From Arthrobacter sp. 131MFCol6.1 (GTDB lineage: Bacteria; Actinomycetota; Actinomycetes; Actinomycetales; Micrococcaceae): a stretch of 64,000 bases of DNA. Shown here in pieces: positions 49,417-58,109 of this stretch; position 1 is the stretch's first letter; each line of letters opens with the position of its first letter. The stretch is from the NCBI RefSeq assembly GCF_000374925.1, contig NZ_KB895551.1:62001-126000 (forward strand), written 5' to 3'. The notes under the pieces are model-generated. The model did no database searches. It was not told where the DNA came from and was given only the letters and a program-made list of their open reading frames with translations. A program made the position numbers and the translations under genes.

Positions 49417-50304
49417 GTGAAACAGACACTCATTTCCAAGGGTCTCGGCAGCGCCGCGACCACGGCGGTCCGCCTCCTGTTCGCCGCCGTCGCCGCCTTC
49501 CCCATCGTGTTCATGATGGTGTCCTCGCTCAAGCCGGACCAGCAGATCTTCGGCGACATGTCCTCGGTGGCTGCGTTCCTGCCAGTCGGCAACATTTCAC
49601 TGGACAACTACGCGGCCGTGTTCGACCGGGTCCCGGCCGCCCGCTTCCTGATCAACTCCATCGGCATTTCCGCAGTCACGGTGGTGCTCGGCATCTTCAT
49701 CAACAGCCTCTGCGCGTTTGCCCTGTCCCGCATGGAGGTCCGCGGCAAGCGCGTCGTGTTCACCGCCATCCTCGCCACCCTCATCGTGCCCTTCCAGACG
49801 CTGGCGCTGCCGCTGGTGTGGTGGGTCAACCAGCTGCCGTACTTTGAGCTCAACGGCTTCAGCCTCGAGATCTCGAAGGGCTGGCTGGACACCTACCAGG
49901 TCCAGATCATCCCGTTCATCGCCAACGCGTTCTCCATCTACCTGTTCCACCAGTACTTCGAGTCCATCCCGAAGGAACTGGACGAGGCCGCCAGGATCGA
50001 CGGCGCCGGCTGGTTCACCATCTACCGCAAGGTGGTCATGCCGCTCGCGGGACCGGCCACCGCCACCGTGGCCATCCTGACCTTCCTGCCCGCCTGGAAC
50101 TCCTACCTCTGGCCGCTCATGGTGGTCCAGTCCGAGGAGCTCCGGCCGGTAATGATCGGCATCCAGTACTTCTTCCAGCTCAACGTCTCCTGGGGCGAGG
50201 TGATGGCTTACGCGTCCCTCATCACCATTCCCGTGGTGGTCCTGTTCATCGCGTTCCAGCGATCCTTCATCAACAGCATCGCCTCCAGCGGCGTCAAGGG
50301 CTGA
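49417..50304 (+). CDS. Sugar ABC transporter, permease (MalG/UgpE-like)
   Basis: 295 residues, six helices, with the EAA loop IPKELDEAARIDGAGWFTIYRKVVMPLAGPA. The GTG start lies directly after the stop codon of the first permease gene (TGACGTG), so translation is coupled. Second half of the CUT1 channel. Confidence 0.92.
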   Translation: MKQTLISKGLGSAATTAVRLLFAAVAAFPIVFMMVSSLKPDQQIFGDMSSVAAFLPVGNISLDNYAAVFDRVPAARFLINSIGISAVTVVLGIFINSLCAFALSRMEVRGKRVVFTAILATLIVPFQTLALPLVWWVNQLPYFELNGFSLEISKGWLDTYQVQIIPFIANAFSIYLFHQYFESIPKELDEAARIDGAGWFTIYRKVVMPLAGPATATVAILTFLPAWNSYLWPLMVVQSEELRPVMIGIQYFFQLNVSWGEVMAYASLITIPVVVLFIAFQRSFINSIASSGVKG

Positions 50305-50340
50305 CCAGCCTCCTCACGCGAAAGCCTGCAAAGAACCCTC

Positions 50341-51870
50341 ATGAAAACACTCACAGAACTCGACTGCCAGTACCGGCCAAAGTGGCACTACTCGGCGCAG
50401 CGCAACTGGCTCAACGACCCCAACGGACTGGTCTACTCCAACGGCACCTACCACCTCTTCTACCAGCACAACCCGCACGGCGAGGAGTGGGGCAACATGT
50501 CCTGGGGCCACGCCACCTCCACGGACCTGCAGCACTGGGACGAACAACCCGTGGCCATCGCGTGCGATGAGCAGGAAGCCATCTTCTCCGGCTCCGCGGT
50601 GGTCGATGTCCATAACACCAGCGGCTTCGGCGCCGGCGGCGTGCCCCCGCTGGTGGCCATCTACACCAGCGCGTACTCGCCCGCCTCGCCGCTCGCCGGA
50701 CGGCAGGCACAGTCCCTCGCCTACAGCACGGACGACGGCGCCACCTGGACCAAGTACGCCGGGAACCCGGTACTGGACCGGGCCTCCGCGGACTTCCGCG
50801 ACCCCAAGGTCTTTTGGCACGACGGCGCCGCCGGCAGCTACTGGGTGATGGTCGCCGTCGAGGCGGTCCACCACGAGGTGGTCCTCTACAAGTCGGCGGA
50901 CCTGCTGACCTGGGAGTACCTGAGCACCTTCGGCCCGGCGAACGCCACGGGAGGGGTGTGGGAATGCCCGGACCTGTTCGAACTGCCGGTAGACGGCGAC
51001 GCCTCCAACACCCGGTGGGTCCTGGTGGTCAACCTGAGCCCCGGCGGCATCGCGGGCGGGTCGGGCGGCCAGTACTTCATCGGAACGTTCGACGGCGTGA
51101 CGTTCCATTCCGAAACCACCGTCACCGACGGCGTGCAGGCCGACGACAGCCGGATGGCCGACTACGGGTGGCTCGACTGGGGCCGGGACTACTACGCGGC
51201 CGTGTCCTTCAGCAACGCCCCGGACGGACGGCGGCTCATGATCGGCTGGATGAACAACTGGCAGTACGCCGCCTCAACACCCTCGGACGGCTGGCGCAGC
51301 GCGATGTCCCTCGTCCGCGAGGTCAGGCTGGTGTGCCGCGGCGGGCGGCCGGTGCTGGTGCAGGAAGCGGTGGACCCGTTCCACACGCACGCTACGGAGG
51401 TGTTCGCCCTGGACCGGCAGCCGTTGGCGGACGGGGTGACCTGGCTTCCGGCGGAGGCCTCCGGTGACGTGCTGCGAATCGATGCGGAATTCGAGCCCGG
51501 CGCCGCCGGCAGGGTAGGCCTCGTGCTCCGGGCCGGCAGCGAACCGGGCGGGGAATCCGCCGACCTCGCCGGTGCGCGCACTGTTTTGGCCTACGACTGC
51601 CGTACGGCCGAGCTCAGCCTGGACCGGACCGAATCCGGGAATGTGGGGTTCCACGAGTCGTTCCCATCGGTGGAGCGCGTTGCCGTGGCCTTGGAGGACG
51701 GCCGGCTCAGGCTCCGGGTCTTCCTGGACCGCTGCTCGGTGGAGGTCTTCGCGCAGGACGGCCTGGCCACCATCACCGATCTGGTCTTTCCCGCGAACTC
51801 CGGCACCGCCGTCGGACTGCTGGCCGAAGGCGAGGGCGGCACCCTGGCTGGTCTCGCCGTCCTCGCCTGA
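50341..51870 (+). CDS. Glycoside hydrolase family 32 (beta-fructosidase/levanase type), intracellular
   Basis: 509 residues. The GH32 five-blade propeller has its three catalytic signatures: WLNDPNG (23-29) with nucleophile D26, FRDPK (152-156) with the transition-state aspartate D154, and ECPDLF (208-213) with the acid/base E208. A C-terminal beta-sandwich follows from about 340. There is no signal peptide, so it acts inside the cell on imported fructo-oligosaccharide or sucrose. Last gene of the LacI-ABC-GH32 operon, with 36 bases between it and the permease gene. No fructokinase lies nearby. Confidence 0.93.
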   Translation: MKTLTELDCQYRPKWHYSAQRNWLNDPNGLVYSNGTYHLFYQHNPHGEEWGNMSWGHATSTDLQHWDEQPVAIACDEQEAIFSGSAVVDVHNTSGFGAGGVPPLVAIYTSAYSPASPLAGRQAQSLAYSTDDGATWTKYAGNPVLDRASADFRDPKVFWHDGAAGSYWVMVAVEAVHHEVVLYKSADLLTWEYLSTFGPANATGGVWECPDLFELPVDGDASNTRWVLVVNLSPGGIAGGSGGQYFIGTFDGVTFHSETTVTDGVQADDSRMADYGWLDWGRDYYAAVSFSNAPDGRRLMIGWMNNWQYAASTPSDGWRSAMSLVREVRLVCRGGRPVLVQEAVDPFHTHATEVFALDRQPLADGVTWLPAEASGDVLRIDAEFEPGAAGRVGLVLRAGSEPGGESADLAGARTVLAYDCRTAELSLDRTESGNVGFHESFPSVERVAVALEDGRLRLRVFLDRCSVEVFAQDGLATITDLVFPANSGTAVGLLAEGEGGTLAGLAVLA

Positions 51871-51968
51871 CCGGCTGAAGAGCTGGGGAATCCGGCTACA
51901 GGGCCCGTGCCCACCGGCCTCGATCCAGATAGGCCCGCCCGGCGCGCCCCGCCCCTCCTAACCACCAA

Positions 51969-52003
51969 GCATCAACAGTTTGTTGACAACAGGATGTTGA
52001 TGC
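51969..52003. promoter_or_regulatory. Inverted repeat around a -35 box upstream of the HTH / swivelling-domain unit
   Basis: GCATCAACA (51969-51977) and TGTTGATGC (51995-52003) are perfect 9-bp arms around 17 bases that contain TTGACA (51983-51988) and a smaller dyad CAACA-GTT-TGTTG. A regulator bound here would cover the promoter of the gene at 52056. A convincing -10 box is not seen. Confidence 0.55.
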
Positions 52004-52055
52004 CAGAAGCTGGTGGAATCGAGGGGCGCCGAACCAACGGGAAAGGGGGTCTGGA

Positions 52056-52469
52056 ATGAACGAGACCGACGGGACCGGTCCCGGCGGCGACGCTGCGGAG
52101 GCTCAGCGCCAAAGCCAGGCCACGCGGATGTTGCTGGACCGGGGCGCCTCCGAACTCCCGCCCCGGCCCTGGCTGGGTGAGCGACAGCCCCCTGCCGCGA
52201 GTGACCTCATCCAGCACGTCCTGTGGCGGGCCAACGGGACCGACCGCGGAGAGTCGGTGGATGGTCTGGACGTCAGGGCTGCCCTCACCCTTGTGTCCGC
52301 CGCACGGGCAGAGATGGAGGGCTTGGAAACAGCCCTCCTGTTCCTGGCGCGGGCCGAGGGACTGACCTGGCCCCAGATTGCCCAGAGCCTGGGCCTCCGC
52401 TCAGCGCAGGCCGCGCAGCAACGACTGGATCGGCTGTCCGGCAGGCCCGAGACGGGTGCGGTGGGCTGA
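52056..52469 (+). CDS. Small HTH protein, unknown target
   Basis: 137 residues. The N-terminal 60 are polar and loosely structured. The C-terminal part reads DVRAALTLVSAARAEMEGLETALLFLARAEGLTWPQIAQSLGLRSAQAAQQRLDRL, a helix followed by a sigma-like helix-turn-helix (TWPQIAQSLGLRSAQAAQQR). Such small HTH proteins are frequent in Arthrobacter relatives and have no assigned role. ATG 52056 has GGAAAGGGGG upstream. It opens a three-gene unit with a swivelling-domain protein one base downstream, and an inverted repeat that could be its binding site lies 53-87 bases upstream. Confidence 0.75.
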   Translation: MNETDGTGPGGDAAEAQRQSQATRMLLDRGASELPPRPWLGERQPPAASDLIQHVLWRANGTDRGESVDGLDVRAALTLVSAARAEMEGLETALLFLARAEGLTWPQIAQSLGLRSAQAAQQRLDRLSGRPETGAVG

Positions 52470-52470
52470 C

Positions 52471-52866
52471 GTGGAACTCACCCCTGAGGCCAGTGCCGGA
52501 GCAGAAGGCAGGGATCCCGCCGGCGCGGTTCTCACCGGCATCGGCGCCAGCCCGGGCACCGCCTGCGGGACCGCCCGGACCGTTCACAGCGTCGACGAAT
52601 TCTCCGCGGTAACCCCCGGCGACGTCCTGGTCTGCCGCACCACTGACCCCGCCTGGACGCCACTGTTCGGGATCGCCGCCGCCGTCATCACGGAAACGGG
52701 CGGGATGCTCTCGCACGCCGCCATCGTGGCCCGCGAACAGGGCATCCCCGCCGTTCTGGGGGTAACCGGCGCACTGACCCGCATCACGGACGGAACGACG
52801 CTCGTGGTCGACGGAACCCACGGCACCGTCCACGCGAAACCGGCAAGTCCCGCGGCAGGTCCATGA
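52471..52866 (+). CDS. Stand-alone PEP-utilising enzyme mobile (phosphohistidine swivelling) domain
   Basis: 131 residues consisting of little more than the PEP-utilising mobile domain: LTGIGASPGTACGTARTV, then VLVCRTTDPAWTPLFGIAAAVITETGGMLSHAAIVAREQGIPAV with the phospho-accepting His82, and GTTLVVDGTHGTVH. In PEP synthase, PPDK, enzyme I and rifampicin phosphotransferase this domain shuttles phosphate between an ATP-grasp or PEP-binding domain and the substrate; neither partner domain is encoded here. GTG 52471 follows the HTH gene stop by one base, and the stop overlaps the next gene (ATGA), so the three proteins are made together. Role unknown. Confidence 0.82.
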   Translation: MELTPEASAGAEGRDPAGAVLTGIGASPGTACGTARTVHSVDEFSAVTPGDVLVCRTTDPAWTPLFGIAAAVITETGGMLSHAAIVAREQGIPAVLGVTGALTRITDGTTLVVDGTHGTVHAKPASPAAGP

Positions 52867-53471
52867 TGGGCCCGCAGCAGCAGCCATCCATGCTGCTCAC
52901 CCTCCACGCCCTGAGGCTGCTCGGCTTCGCTGACACAGAGTCGGTTGCCGCCCGCTTCAGCCAGGATCCGCACGACGTCGAACGGCTCCTTATTGACGCC
53001 GGCGCGAACGGGTGGGCATTGCGCTCCGCATTCGGCGGAACCCGGGGCTGGTCCCTGACCGTGGCCGGCCGGACTGAAAACGAACGGCTCCTGGCGGAGG
53101 AGCTGGAGAGCGCGGGCGGCCTGGCAGCGGTCACCGCCGTTCACGCGAAGTTTGCACCCCTGAACGCAGGAGTCGTGGCCGCCTGCAGCAAACTTCAGCT
53201 CCGCTGGCTCGCCGAGGGAAGTCCCAACGACGGGATCGACGAGCAGGCACATCAACCCTTCACCGAGGCGTTGGCGTCCCTCAGTGATCTGGAAGTCCGC
53301 CTGACCGCCGTGTTGCCACGGTTCAGCGGATACGCGAAACGCCTCGAGCAGGCAGTGGCAAACGCACCCACAGAGCCGGCCTGGCTCACCGCGACAGACC
53401 GCGACTCCTTCCACCGCATCTGGTTCGAGCTGCACGAAGATCTCATCGCCACCCTCGGCATCCGGCGATGA
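52863..53471 (+). CDS. Winged-helix-like protein of unknown function
   Basis: 202 residues. The N-terminal 75 look like a winged helix (LTLHALRLLGFADTESVAARFSQDPHDVERLLIDAGANGWALR, then GWSLTVAGRTENERLLAEELE), and the rest is alpha-helical (VTAVHAKFAPLNAGVVAACSKLQLRWL to the end). Related sequences often sit beside PEP-utilising enzymes in Actinobacteria, which is a memory-based impression. It overlaps the swivelling-domain gene by 4 bases. It may be a regulator or an adaptor for the phosphohistidine domain. Confidence 0.6.
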   Translation: MMGPQQQPSMLLTLHALRLLGFADTESVAARFSQDPHDVERLLIDAGANGWALRSAFGGTRGWSLTVAGRTENERLLAEELESAGGLAAVTAVHAKFAPLNAGVVAACSKLQLRWLAEGSPNDGIDEQAHQPFTEALASLSDLEVRLTAVLPRFSGYAKRLEQAVANAPTEPAWLTATDRDSFHRIWFELHEDLIATLGIRR

Positions 53472-53550
53472 ACGACGGGCTCTGCCGGTCCCTGCGTCAG
53501 GCCACGCGACGCCTGCTAACTGAGTTCAGTCGCTTTCGATCTGCTTTCGC

Positions 53551-53631
53551 GGACCGGCTCTGCTGACCACGTCAGCACAGCCGGTCCATATGCGAGTCTT
53601 CTGCTGGCGGGCCGGTCGCACCGGCCAGCAG
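53551..53631. repeat. Twin-hairpin repeat element, copy 1, between convergent genes
   Basis: First hairpin 53551-53587: GGACCGGCT-c-TGCTGAC pairs with GTCAGCA-c-AGCCGGTCC around CAC. Second hairpin 53601-53631: CTGCTGG arms enclose a GCCGGT/ACCGGC stem. The first hairpin recurs at 61515 with 35 of 37 bases identical. It lies between the convergent winged-helix gene and the KDPG aldolase gene, so it can stop transcription from both sides. Nothing else is seen in 53472-53743. Confidence 0.75.
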
Positions 53632-53743
53632 GATCGTTTCAGTTGGACGGGTCAAGCCAAGGCTCAGAAGTGGTTGATTGCTGGGTTCGTTCGCCTGGGT
53701 CTCACCAGGTGCATCCGTGGCCGGTCCAGCTCGGCTGGTCCGC

Positions 53744-54373
53744 CTAGCCCAGGCTGAGTCCTGATGCTTCCCGTGCCAGCTTGGTGATCTGCTCCCAGTC
53801 GTTGTGTTCCACGGCTGTCTTGGGAGTGAGCCAGCTGCCGCCGACGCAGGAAACGTTCGGCAACGCGAGATATCCGGGTGCTGAGTCGAGGCTGATGCCG
53901 CCTGTCGGGCAGAACTGCACCTGCGGGATGGGCGCCCCGACGGCGGCGAGGTAGCCGGGGCCACCGGCGGGTCCTGCAGGGAAGAACTTCATGGCCGTCA
54001 AGCCGCGCTCCAGGACGCCCATCACTTCACCTATGGTGGCAACGCCGGGCAAGAACGGCACGCCGGTGGTCAAGAGGTGGTCCAGCAGGGTTGTGGTGAT
54101 GCCCGGGCTGACCAGGAACTGGGCTCCGGCGTGGATGGCGGCGTCGGCCTGCGCCGTGGTCAGGACGGTACCGGCCCCCACCAGGATGTCAGGCACCTCG
54201 TCTGCAATACGTTTGAGCGACGTGAGGGCGCTCTCCGTCCGCAGCGTGAGTTCGATGATGCGGACACCACCGTCTGCCAGCGCCCGGGCAATGGGAACGG
54301 CGTGTCGGGGGTCATCGATGGTCACAACCGGGATGACGGGTGAAACGTGCAGGATGCTGGTGGCATCAGCCAT
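53744..54373 (-). CDS. eda: KDPG aldolase (2-dehydro-3-deoxy-6-phosphogluconate aldolase)
   Basis: 209-residue class I aldolase that splits KDPG into pyruvate and glyceraldehyde 3-phosphate. Key residues are visible: general-base E41 in RIIELTLRT, GAGTVLT, SPGITTT, GVATIGEVM, and the Schiff-base lysine K129 in AMKFFPAG, then FCPTGGIS for phosphate. I chose ATG 54373; an in-frame ATG four codons earlier is possible. The gene overlaps the upstream dehydrogenase gene by 8 bases. Final step of the sugar-acid pathway in this cluster, ending at a twin-hairpin element. Confidence 0.93.
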   Translation of the reverse strand: MADATSILHVSPVIPVVTIDDPRHAVPIARALADGGVRIIELTLRTESALTSLKRIADEVPDILVGAGTVLTTAQADAAIHAGAQFLVSPGITTTLLDHLLTTGVPFLPGVATIGEVMGVLERGLTAMKFFPAGPAGGPGYLAAVGAPIPQVQFCPTGGISLDSAPGYLALPNVSCVGGSWLTPKTAVEHNDWEQITKLAREASGLSLG

Positions 54374-55781
54374 GGTTGATCTCATTTCCCAGGCCGTCCA
54401 GCCCGTGGGTGTCGATAATGCGGTACCAGTGGATGAGGAGGTCGGCGAACCCCTGGTGTGTCGCGAGTCCGGCGTCGAAGACGCTGCGGCAGCCAAGCAG
54501 CGCGGGGACCACAGTCGCCGCTGTGCGCCTGGCTGGCAGTGCTGCGTGGAGCTCCGGAGCGAGCGGGTCGTTGAGTTCCGCGGCCGGCGTGGAGGCCACG
54601 TGGTGCATCCAGGCAGCTACGGCCAGGGCGGCCCAGCGGGGCTCGCGCCCGGCGTTCAGGCTGCCGCGGACCGTGGTTAACAGCCTCAGTCCGATCTTTT
54701 GGGAACCGTCGCTTCCCACCTTGGCTGTGGTGTGGCCCAGCGCGGGATTCGCGAAACGGGTGAGTACTTGCGCGCAGTACGCTGCGCCGTCCAGTCCGGC
54801 TGGAAGCGTGATCGTGGGCAGGGCGTCCTCAGCCATCATGCGGCTGCAGGCGGTGCGGAAGGCCTGCTCCCCCACGGCGTCGCTGATGGTGGTCTTTCCT
54901 GTTGCCAGCCCCAGGTAAGCCAGCATGGAATGGCTGGCGTTGAGCAGGCGCAGCTTGGCGTCTTCCCATGCGGCAACATCGGAGCTGAAAAGGGCGCCGG
55001 CGTCCTCCCAGCGCGGGCGGCGCGAAGCGAAGTTGTCCTCGATCACCCACTGCAGGAAGGGTTCGGCCACCACGGCGGCCTCGTCCCGGAGGCCCAGTTC
55101 GCGTTCGACGGCGTCCAGGTCAGCGGCCGTGGTGGCCGGCACCATCCGGTCCACCATGGTGTTGGGGAATGTGACATTCGCCCCGAGCCAGGACAGCAGC
55201 GGCTCCGCCTCGGCTGCCGGGAGTGCGGCGGCGAAGGCATGCACGAGGGCCCGGGTGAGCTCCCCGTTGCCGGGCAGGTTGTCGCACGAGACCACGGTGA
55301 GGGGCCCGGCGTCGGTGCGGGCGCGCTGCTGGAGCCCGCGGGCGATCTGCCCGATGGCCGTCTGCGGAGGTTGTCCGGCGAGGTCGGCCCGGACCTGGTC
55401 GTCTCCGGTGTTGAGGGTTCCCGTACGGGGATCGATCCGGTAGCCCTTCTCCGTGATGGTGAGCGTGACAACCGACGTCGCAGGGTCGGCGATCCGGTCC
55501 ACCACAGTTCCGGGGTCATCCCGCCCGGAGATGGCCTCCACGATGCTGGACACCACGCGCAGCGGCGCGGCACCGTCCCCCCGCTCGGTCACGGTGAAGA
55601 GGCCGTCCTGCGGCGTCAGTTGGCGTGCCACCGTGTCGGAGCGCTGGGTGACTCCGGTGATCCCCCACCCGAAATCGCCGGAGGCCAGCATCGCGTTTTC
55701 GGTGAACACGGCCGTGTGGGCGCGGGCGAAGGCGCCCAGGCCCAGATGGACGATCCCGGGCTGCAGTTTGTCCCGCTGCAA
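54366..55781 (-). CDS. uxuB: Mannitol dehydrogenase family: fructuronate reductase / mannonate 5-dehydrogenase
   Basis: Long-chain polyol dehydrogenase, 471 residues from TTG 55781. Seen: PGIVHLGLGAFARAHTAVFTENAM (NAD site), VVSCDNLPGNGELTR, NTMVDRMVPATT and KLRLLNASHSMLAYLG with the catalytic lysine. It interconverts D-fructuronate and D-mannonate (or the mannitol/tagaturonate equivalents). Context with mannonate dehydratase favours mannonate. The family-like sequence continues upstream of 55781 in frame ([18 protein letters not shown]) to about 55838, with GGAG at the right distance, but no standard start codon is there. So the true start may be a rare codon, or the start lies at TTG. It overlaps eda by 8 bases. 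Confidence 0.87.
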   Translation of the reverse strand: MQRDKLQPGIVHLGLGAFARAHTAVFTENAMLASGDFGWGITGVTQRSDTVARQLTPQDGLFTVTERGDGAAPLRVVSSIVEAISGRDDPGTVVDRIADPATSVVTLTITEKGYRIDPRTGTLNTGDDQVRADLAGQPPQTAIGQIARGLQQRARTDAGPLTVVSCDNLPGNGELTRALVHAFAAALPAAEAEPLLSWLGANVTFPNTMVDRMVPATTAADLDAVERELGLRDEAAVVAEPFLQWVIEDNFASRRPRWEDAGALFSSDVAAWEDAKLRLLNASHSMLAYLGLATGKTTISDAVGEQAFRTACSRMMAEDALPTITLPAGLDGAAYCAQVLTRFANPALGHTTAKVGSDGSQKIGLRLLTTVRGSLNAGREPRWAALAVAAWMHHVASTPAAELNDPLAPELHAALPARRTAATVVPALLGCRSVFDAGLATHQGFADLLIHWYRIIDTHGLDGLGNEINHG

Positions 55782-55822
55782 GAGGGCCTGCCGGCTTCCA
55801 CCGGCAGCCAGCGACGCAGAGC

Positions 55823-56839
55823 TTAGGCGTGTGATGACAACTCTCCTTCGGTGGCCCGCAGGGCGTGAGCGCTTGTCTGTTCAAAGGTGGGGATCAGGCC
55901 GGTCCCGCCCTTGCCGCCAACCACCAGCGACGCGGCCGCGGCCCCGTAGCGGGCGGCCGCAGCAAGGCTGTCGCCCAGCGCCATCCGGGCGGTCAGCGTG
56001 CCCACGAAGGCATCGCCGGCACCCGTCTGGTCCACGACCGACGGCGCCGGAATCGCATCAACCCAGAAGAATTCGTGGTCACCGGCCAGCAGTTTGCCGT
56101 CCAGCTGGATTCCCTCCGCGCCGCAGGTCACGGCCACGTTCGCGGCGCCCAGGCTGCGGAGCTTCGCCGCCGCCTCCCTGGGCGTGGTGCAGTCCAGCAA
56201 GGCGGATGTTTCGCCCGGGAAGGAGGGCGTGACCAGGAAGGTCCGCGGCGCCAGCTCGGCGAGCAGGGCGGCCGCTTCCTCCACCGAGGTGAGCCGGGGC
56301 CGGAAGTTGGGGTCGAAGACGAAGCGGCGGGACACCGCGGATGCCTTGAGGACGGCGGCCCGCGACGTGGCCGAGATCGCGCAGGCGATCCCGCCGGTGA
56401 TCACCGCCCTGGCCGCGGAAAAGACCGCGGGGTTGACGTCCTCCGGGGACAACGTGGAGCCCACGCTGCCCTTGCGGGCGTAGGAGAACTCGCGCTGGCC
56501 TTCCGGGTCGGAGTGCACCAGGTAAACGCCCTGCTGGCCGGTCCTGAACTTCAGCAGCTCGTCCGAAATGCCGAGTTCGCGGATCCTGGCGGCGATCGCC
56601 TGGCCGAGGTCGTCGTCGGTCAGCACGGCCAGCAGCCCTGTGCGGGCTCCGGCCGCGGCGGCGGCAGCTGCGACGTTCAGCGCGTCGCCGGAGATGCCCA
56701 GCTGTGCCGGCACGCCGTGGCCGAATGCGACGTCGGTGGCCACCTCCACGAGGATCTCCCCCATCACGACTACATCGAAGGGCCGGTAGGGGCGGTTCTC
56801 TTGAGTGGAAGCGTTCGATTCGTATGTTGAGGCGCTCAC
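55823..56839 (-). CDS. kdgK: PfkB-type sugar kinase, probable 2-keto-3-deoxygluconate kinase
   Basis: 338-residue ribokinase/PfkB kinase. N-terminal [13 protein letters not shown] and [26 protein letters not shown], and the C-terminal signature [20 protein letters not shown] with the catalytic aspartate in GAGD. The position between mannonate dehydratase (product KDG) and KDPG aldolase (substrate KDPG) makes KDG the likely substrate. It overlaps manD by 4 bases (ATGA). Confidence 0.9.
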   Translation of the reverse strand: MSASTYESNASTQENRPYRPFDVVVMGEILVEVATDVAFGHGVPAQLGISGDALNVAAAAAAAGARTGLLAVLTDDDLGQAIAARIRELGISDELLKFRTGQQGVYLVHSDPEGQREFSYARKGSVGSTLSPEDVNPAVFSAARAVITGGIACAISATSRAAVLKASAVSRRFVFDPNFRPRLTSVEEAAALLAELAPRTFLVTPSFPGETSALLDCTTPREAAAKLRSLGAANVAVTCGAEGIQLDGKLLAGDHEFFWVDAIPAPSVVDQTGAGDAFVGTLTARMALGDSLAAAARYGAAAASLVVGGKGGTGLIPTFEQTSAHALRATEGELSSHA

Positions 56840-58047
56840 CAGTCGTGCACCGACCCGTCGAGCCGGCGGTTGATGGGCAGGTACTTCGGGTCGAACGGGA
56901 AGGCCGCAGCCGCCTCCTCGTTGAACTCGACGCCGATGCCGGGGGCGTCGCCGGGGTGCATGTAGCCGTCAGTGAAGGTGTAGGACGTCTTGAAGACCTC
57001 ACCGGCCGGATCCCGGTGACCCATGTACTCCTGGACGCCGAAGTTCGGAATGCTCATGTCCACATGCAGGGCCGCGGCGAAGGAGACCGGGGAGAGATCC
57101 CCGGCGCCGTGCGAGCCGGACCGGACCCCGTAGAGGTCCGCGAGCGAGAAGATGCGGCGCAGGTGCGTGATGCCGCCGGCGTGCGAAACGGATGTGCGGA
57201 TGTAGTCGATCAGGCGTTCGGTGATCAGCTGCTGGCAGTCCCAGATCGAGTTGAACACCTCGCCCACGGCGATGGGCGTGGTGGTGTGCTGGCGGATTAG
57301 GCGGAAGGCAGACTGGTCCTCGGCCGGCGTCGGATCCTCGATCCAGAACGGACGGTATTGCTCCAGTGAGGCGCCCAGGCGGCCGGCCTCAATCGGTGTC
57401 AGCCGGTGGTGCACGTCGTGCAGGACGTGCACTCCGTAGCCGAACTGCTCGCGCACGTGCGCCATCATCTTGGGCGCGAAGTCCAGGTAGGAGGTGGTCT
57501 CCCACATGTCCTCCTGCGGGACGTTGCCGCTGGCCGGTTCGTAGGTCTTGCCGTCCACGGGCGCGATCCCATAGGTCTTTTCCAGTCCCGGCACAGCAGC
57601 CTGCGCCCGGATGGCCTTGTAACCGAGGTCCAGGTGGTGCTGGAAGTCGGCGCTGAGGTCCTCCAGTGTGGAGCCGCTGGCGTGCCCATAGACCATGACG
57701 CCCTCGCGGGCTGCCCCACCCAGGAGTTCGTAGACCGGCATGCCGGCCACCTTGCCCTTGATGTCCCAGAGCGCGACGTCGATCGCGGCGATCGCGGTCA
57801 TGGTCACGGGCCCGCGGCGCCAGTAGGCGCCCTTGTAGAAGTACTGCCAGGCGTCCTCGATGCGGCGGGCGTCGCGGCCGATCAGCAGCGGGCACAGGTG
57901 CTCCGACAGGTAGGACGCCACGGCCAGTTCGCGGCCGTTCAGTGTGGCGTCGCCGACGCCGGTAACGCCGTCTTCGGTTTCAATAACGAGCGTGACGTAA
58001 TTCCGTCCTGGCGACGAAACCACTACTCGTGCGTCGGTGATCTTCAC
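56836..58047 (-). CDS. manD: D-mannonate dehydratase (ManD/RspA, enolase superfamily)
   Basis: 403 residues. The enolase-superfamily barrel carries the ManD pattern: [58 protein letters not shown] (first metal ligand and the histidine of the ManD group), [30 protein letters not shown], and [22 protein letters not shown]. It removes water from D-mannonate (or, in the low-activity subgroup, D-gluconate too) to give 2-keto-3-deoxygluconate. The downstream genes are the matching kinase and aldolase. Start ATG 58047; full length. Confidence 0.92.
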   Translation of the reverse strand: MKITDARVVVSSPGRNYVTLVIETEDGVTGVGDATLNGRELAVASYLSEHLCPLLIGRDARRIEDAWQYFYKGAYWRRGPVTMTAIAAIDVALWDIKGKVAGMPVYELLGGAAREGVMVYGHASGSTLEDLSADFQHHLDLGYKAIRAQAAVPGLEKTYGIAPVDGKTYEPASGNVPQEDMWETTSYLDFAPKMMAHVREQFGYGVHVLHDVHHRLTPIEAGRLGASLEQYRPFWIEDPTPAEDQSAFRLIRQHTTTPIAVGEVFNSIWDCQQLITERLIDYIRTSVSHAGGITHLRRIFSLADLYGVRSGSHGAGDLSPVSFAAALHVDMSIPNFGVQEYMGHRDPAGEVFKTSYTFTDGYMHPGDAPGIGVEFNEEAAAAFPFDPKYLPINRRLDGSVHDW

Positions 58048-58109
58048 TGGCTGGTCCTTCGGATGTCGAATGCCTTGAAATGGTGCGGGGCGTGGTGGAT
58101 TGGCGTGCC

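Noticed and set aside
48072-49607. Leftward open frame of about 510 codons opposite the fructan permease genes
   Set aside because: Antisense to three recognisable ABC genes; composition dominated by Gly, Asp, Glu, His and Arg with no fold.
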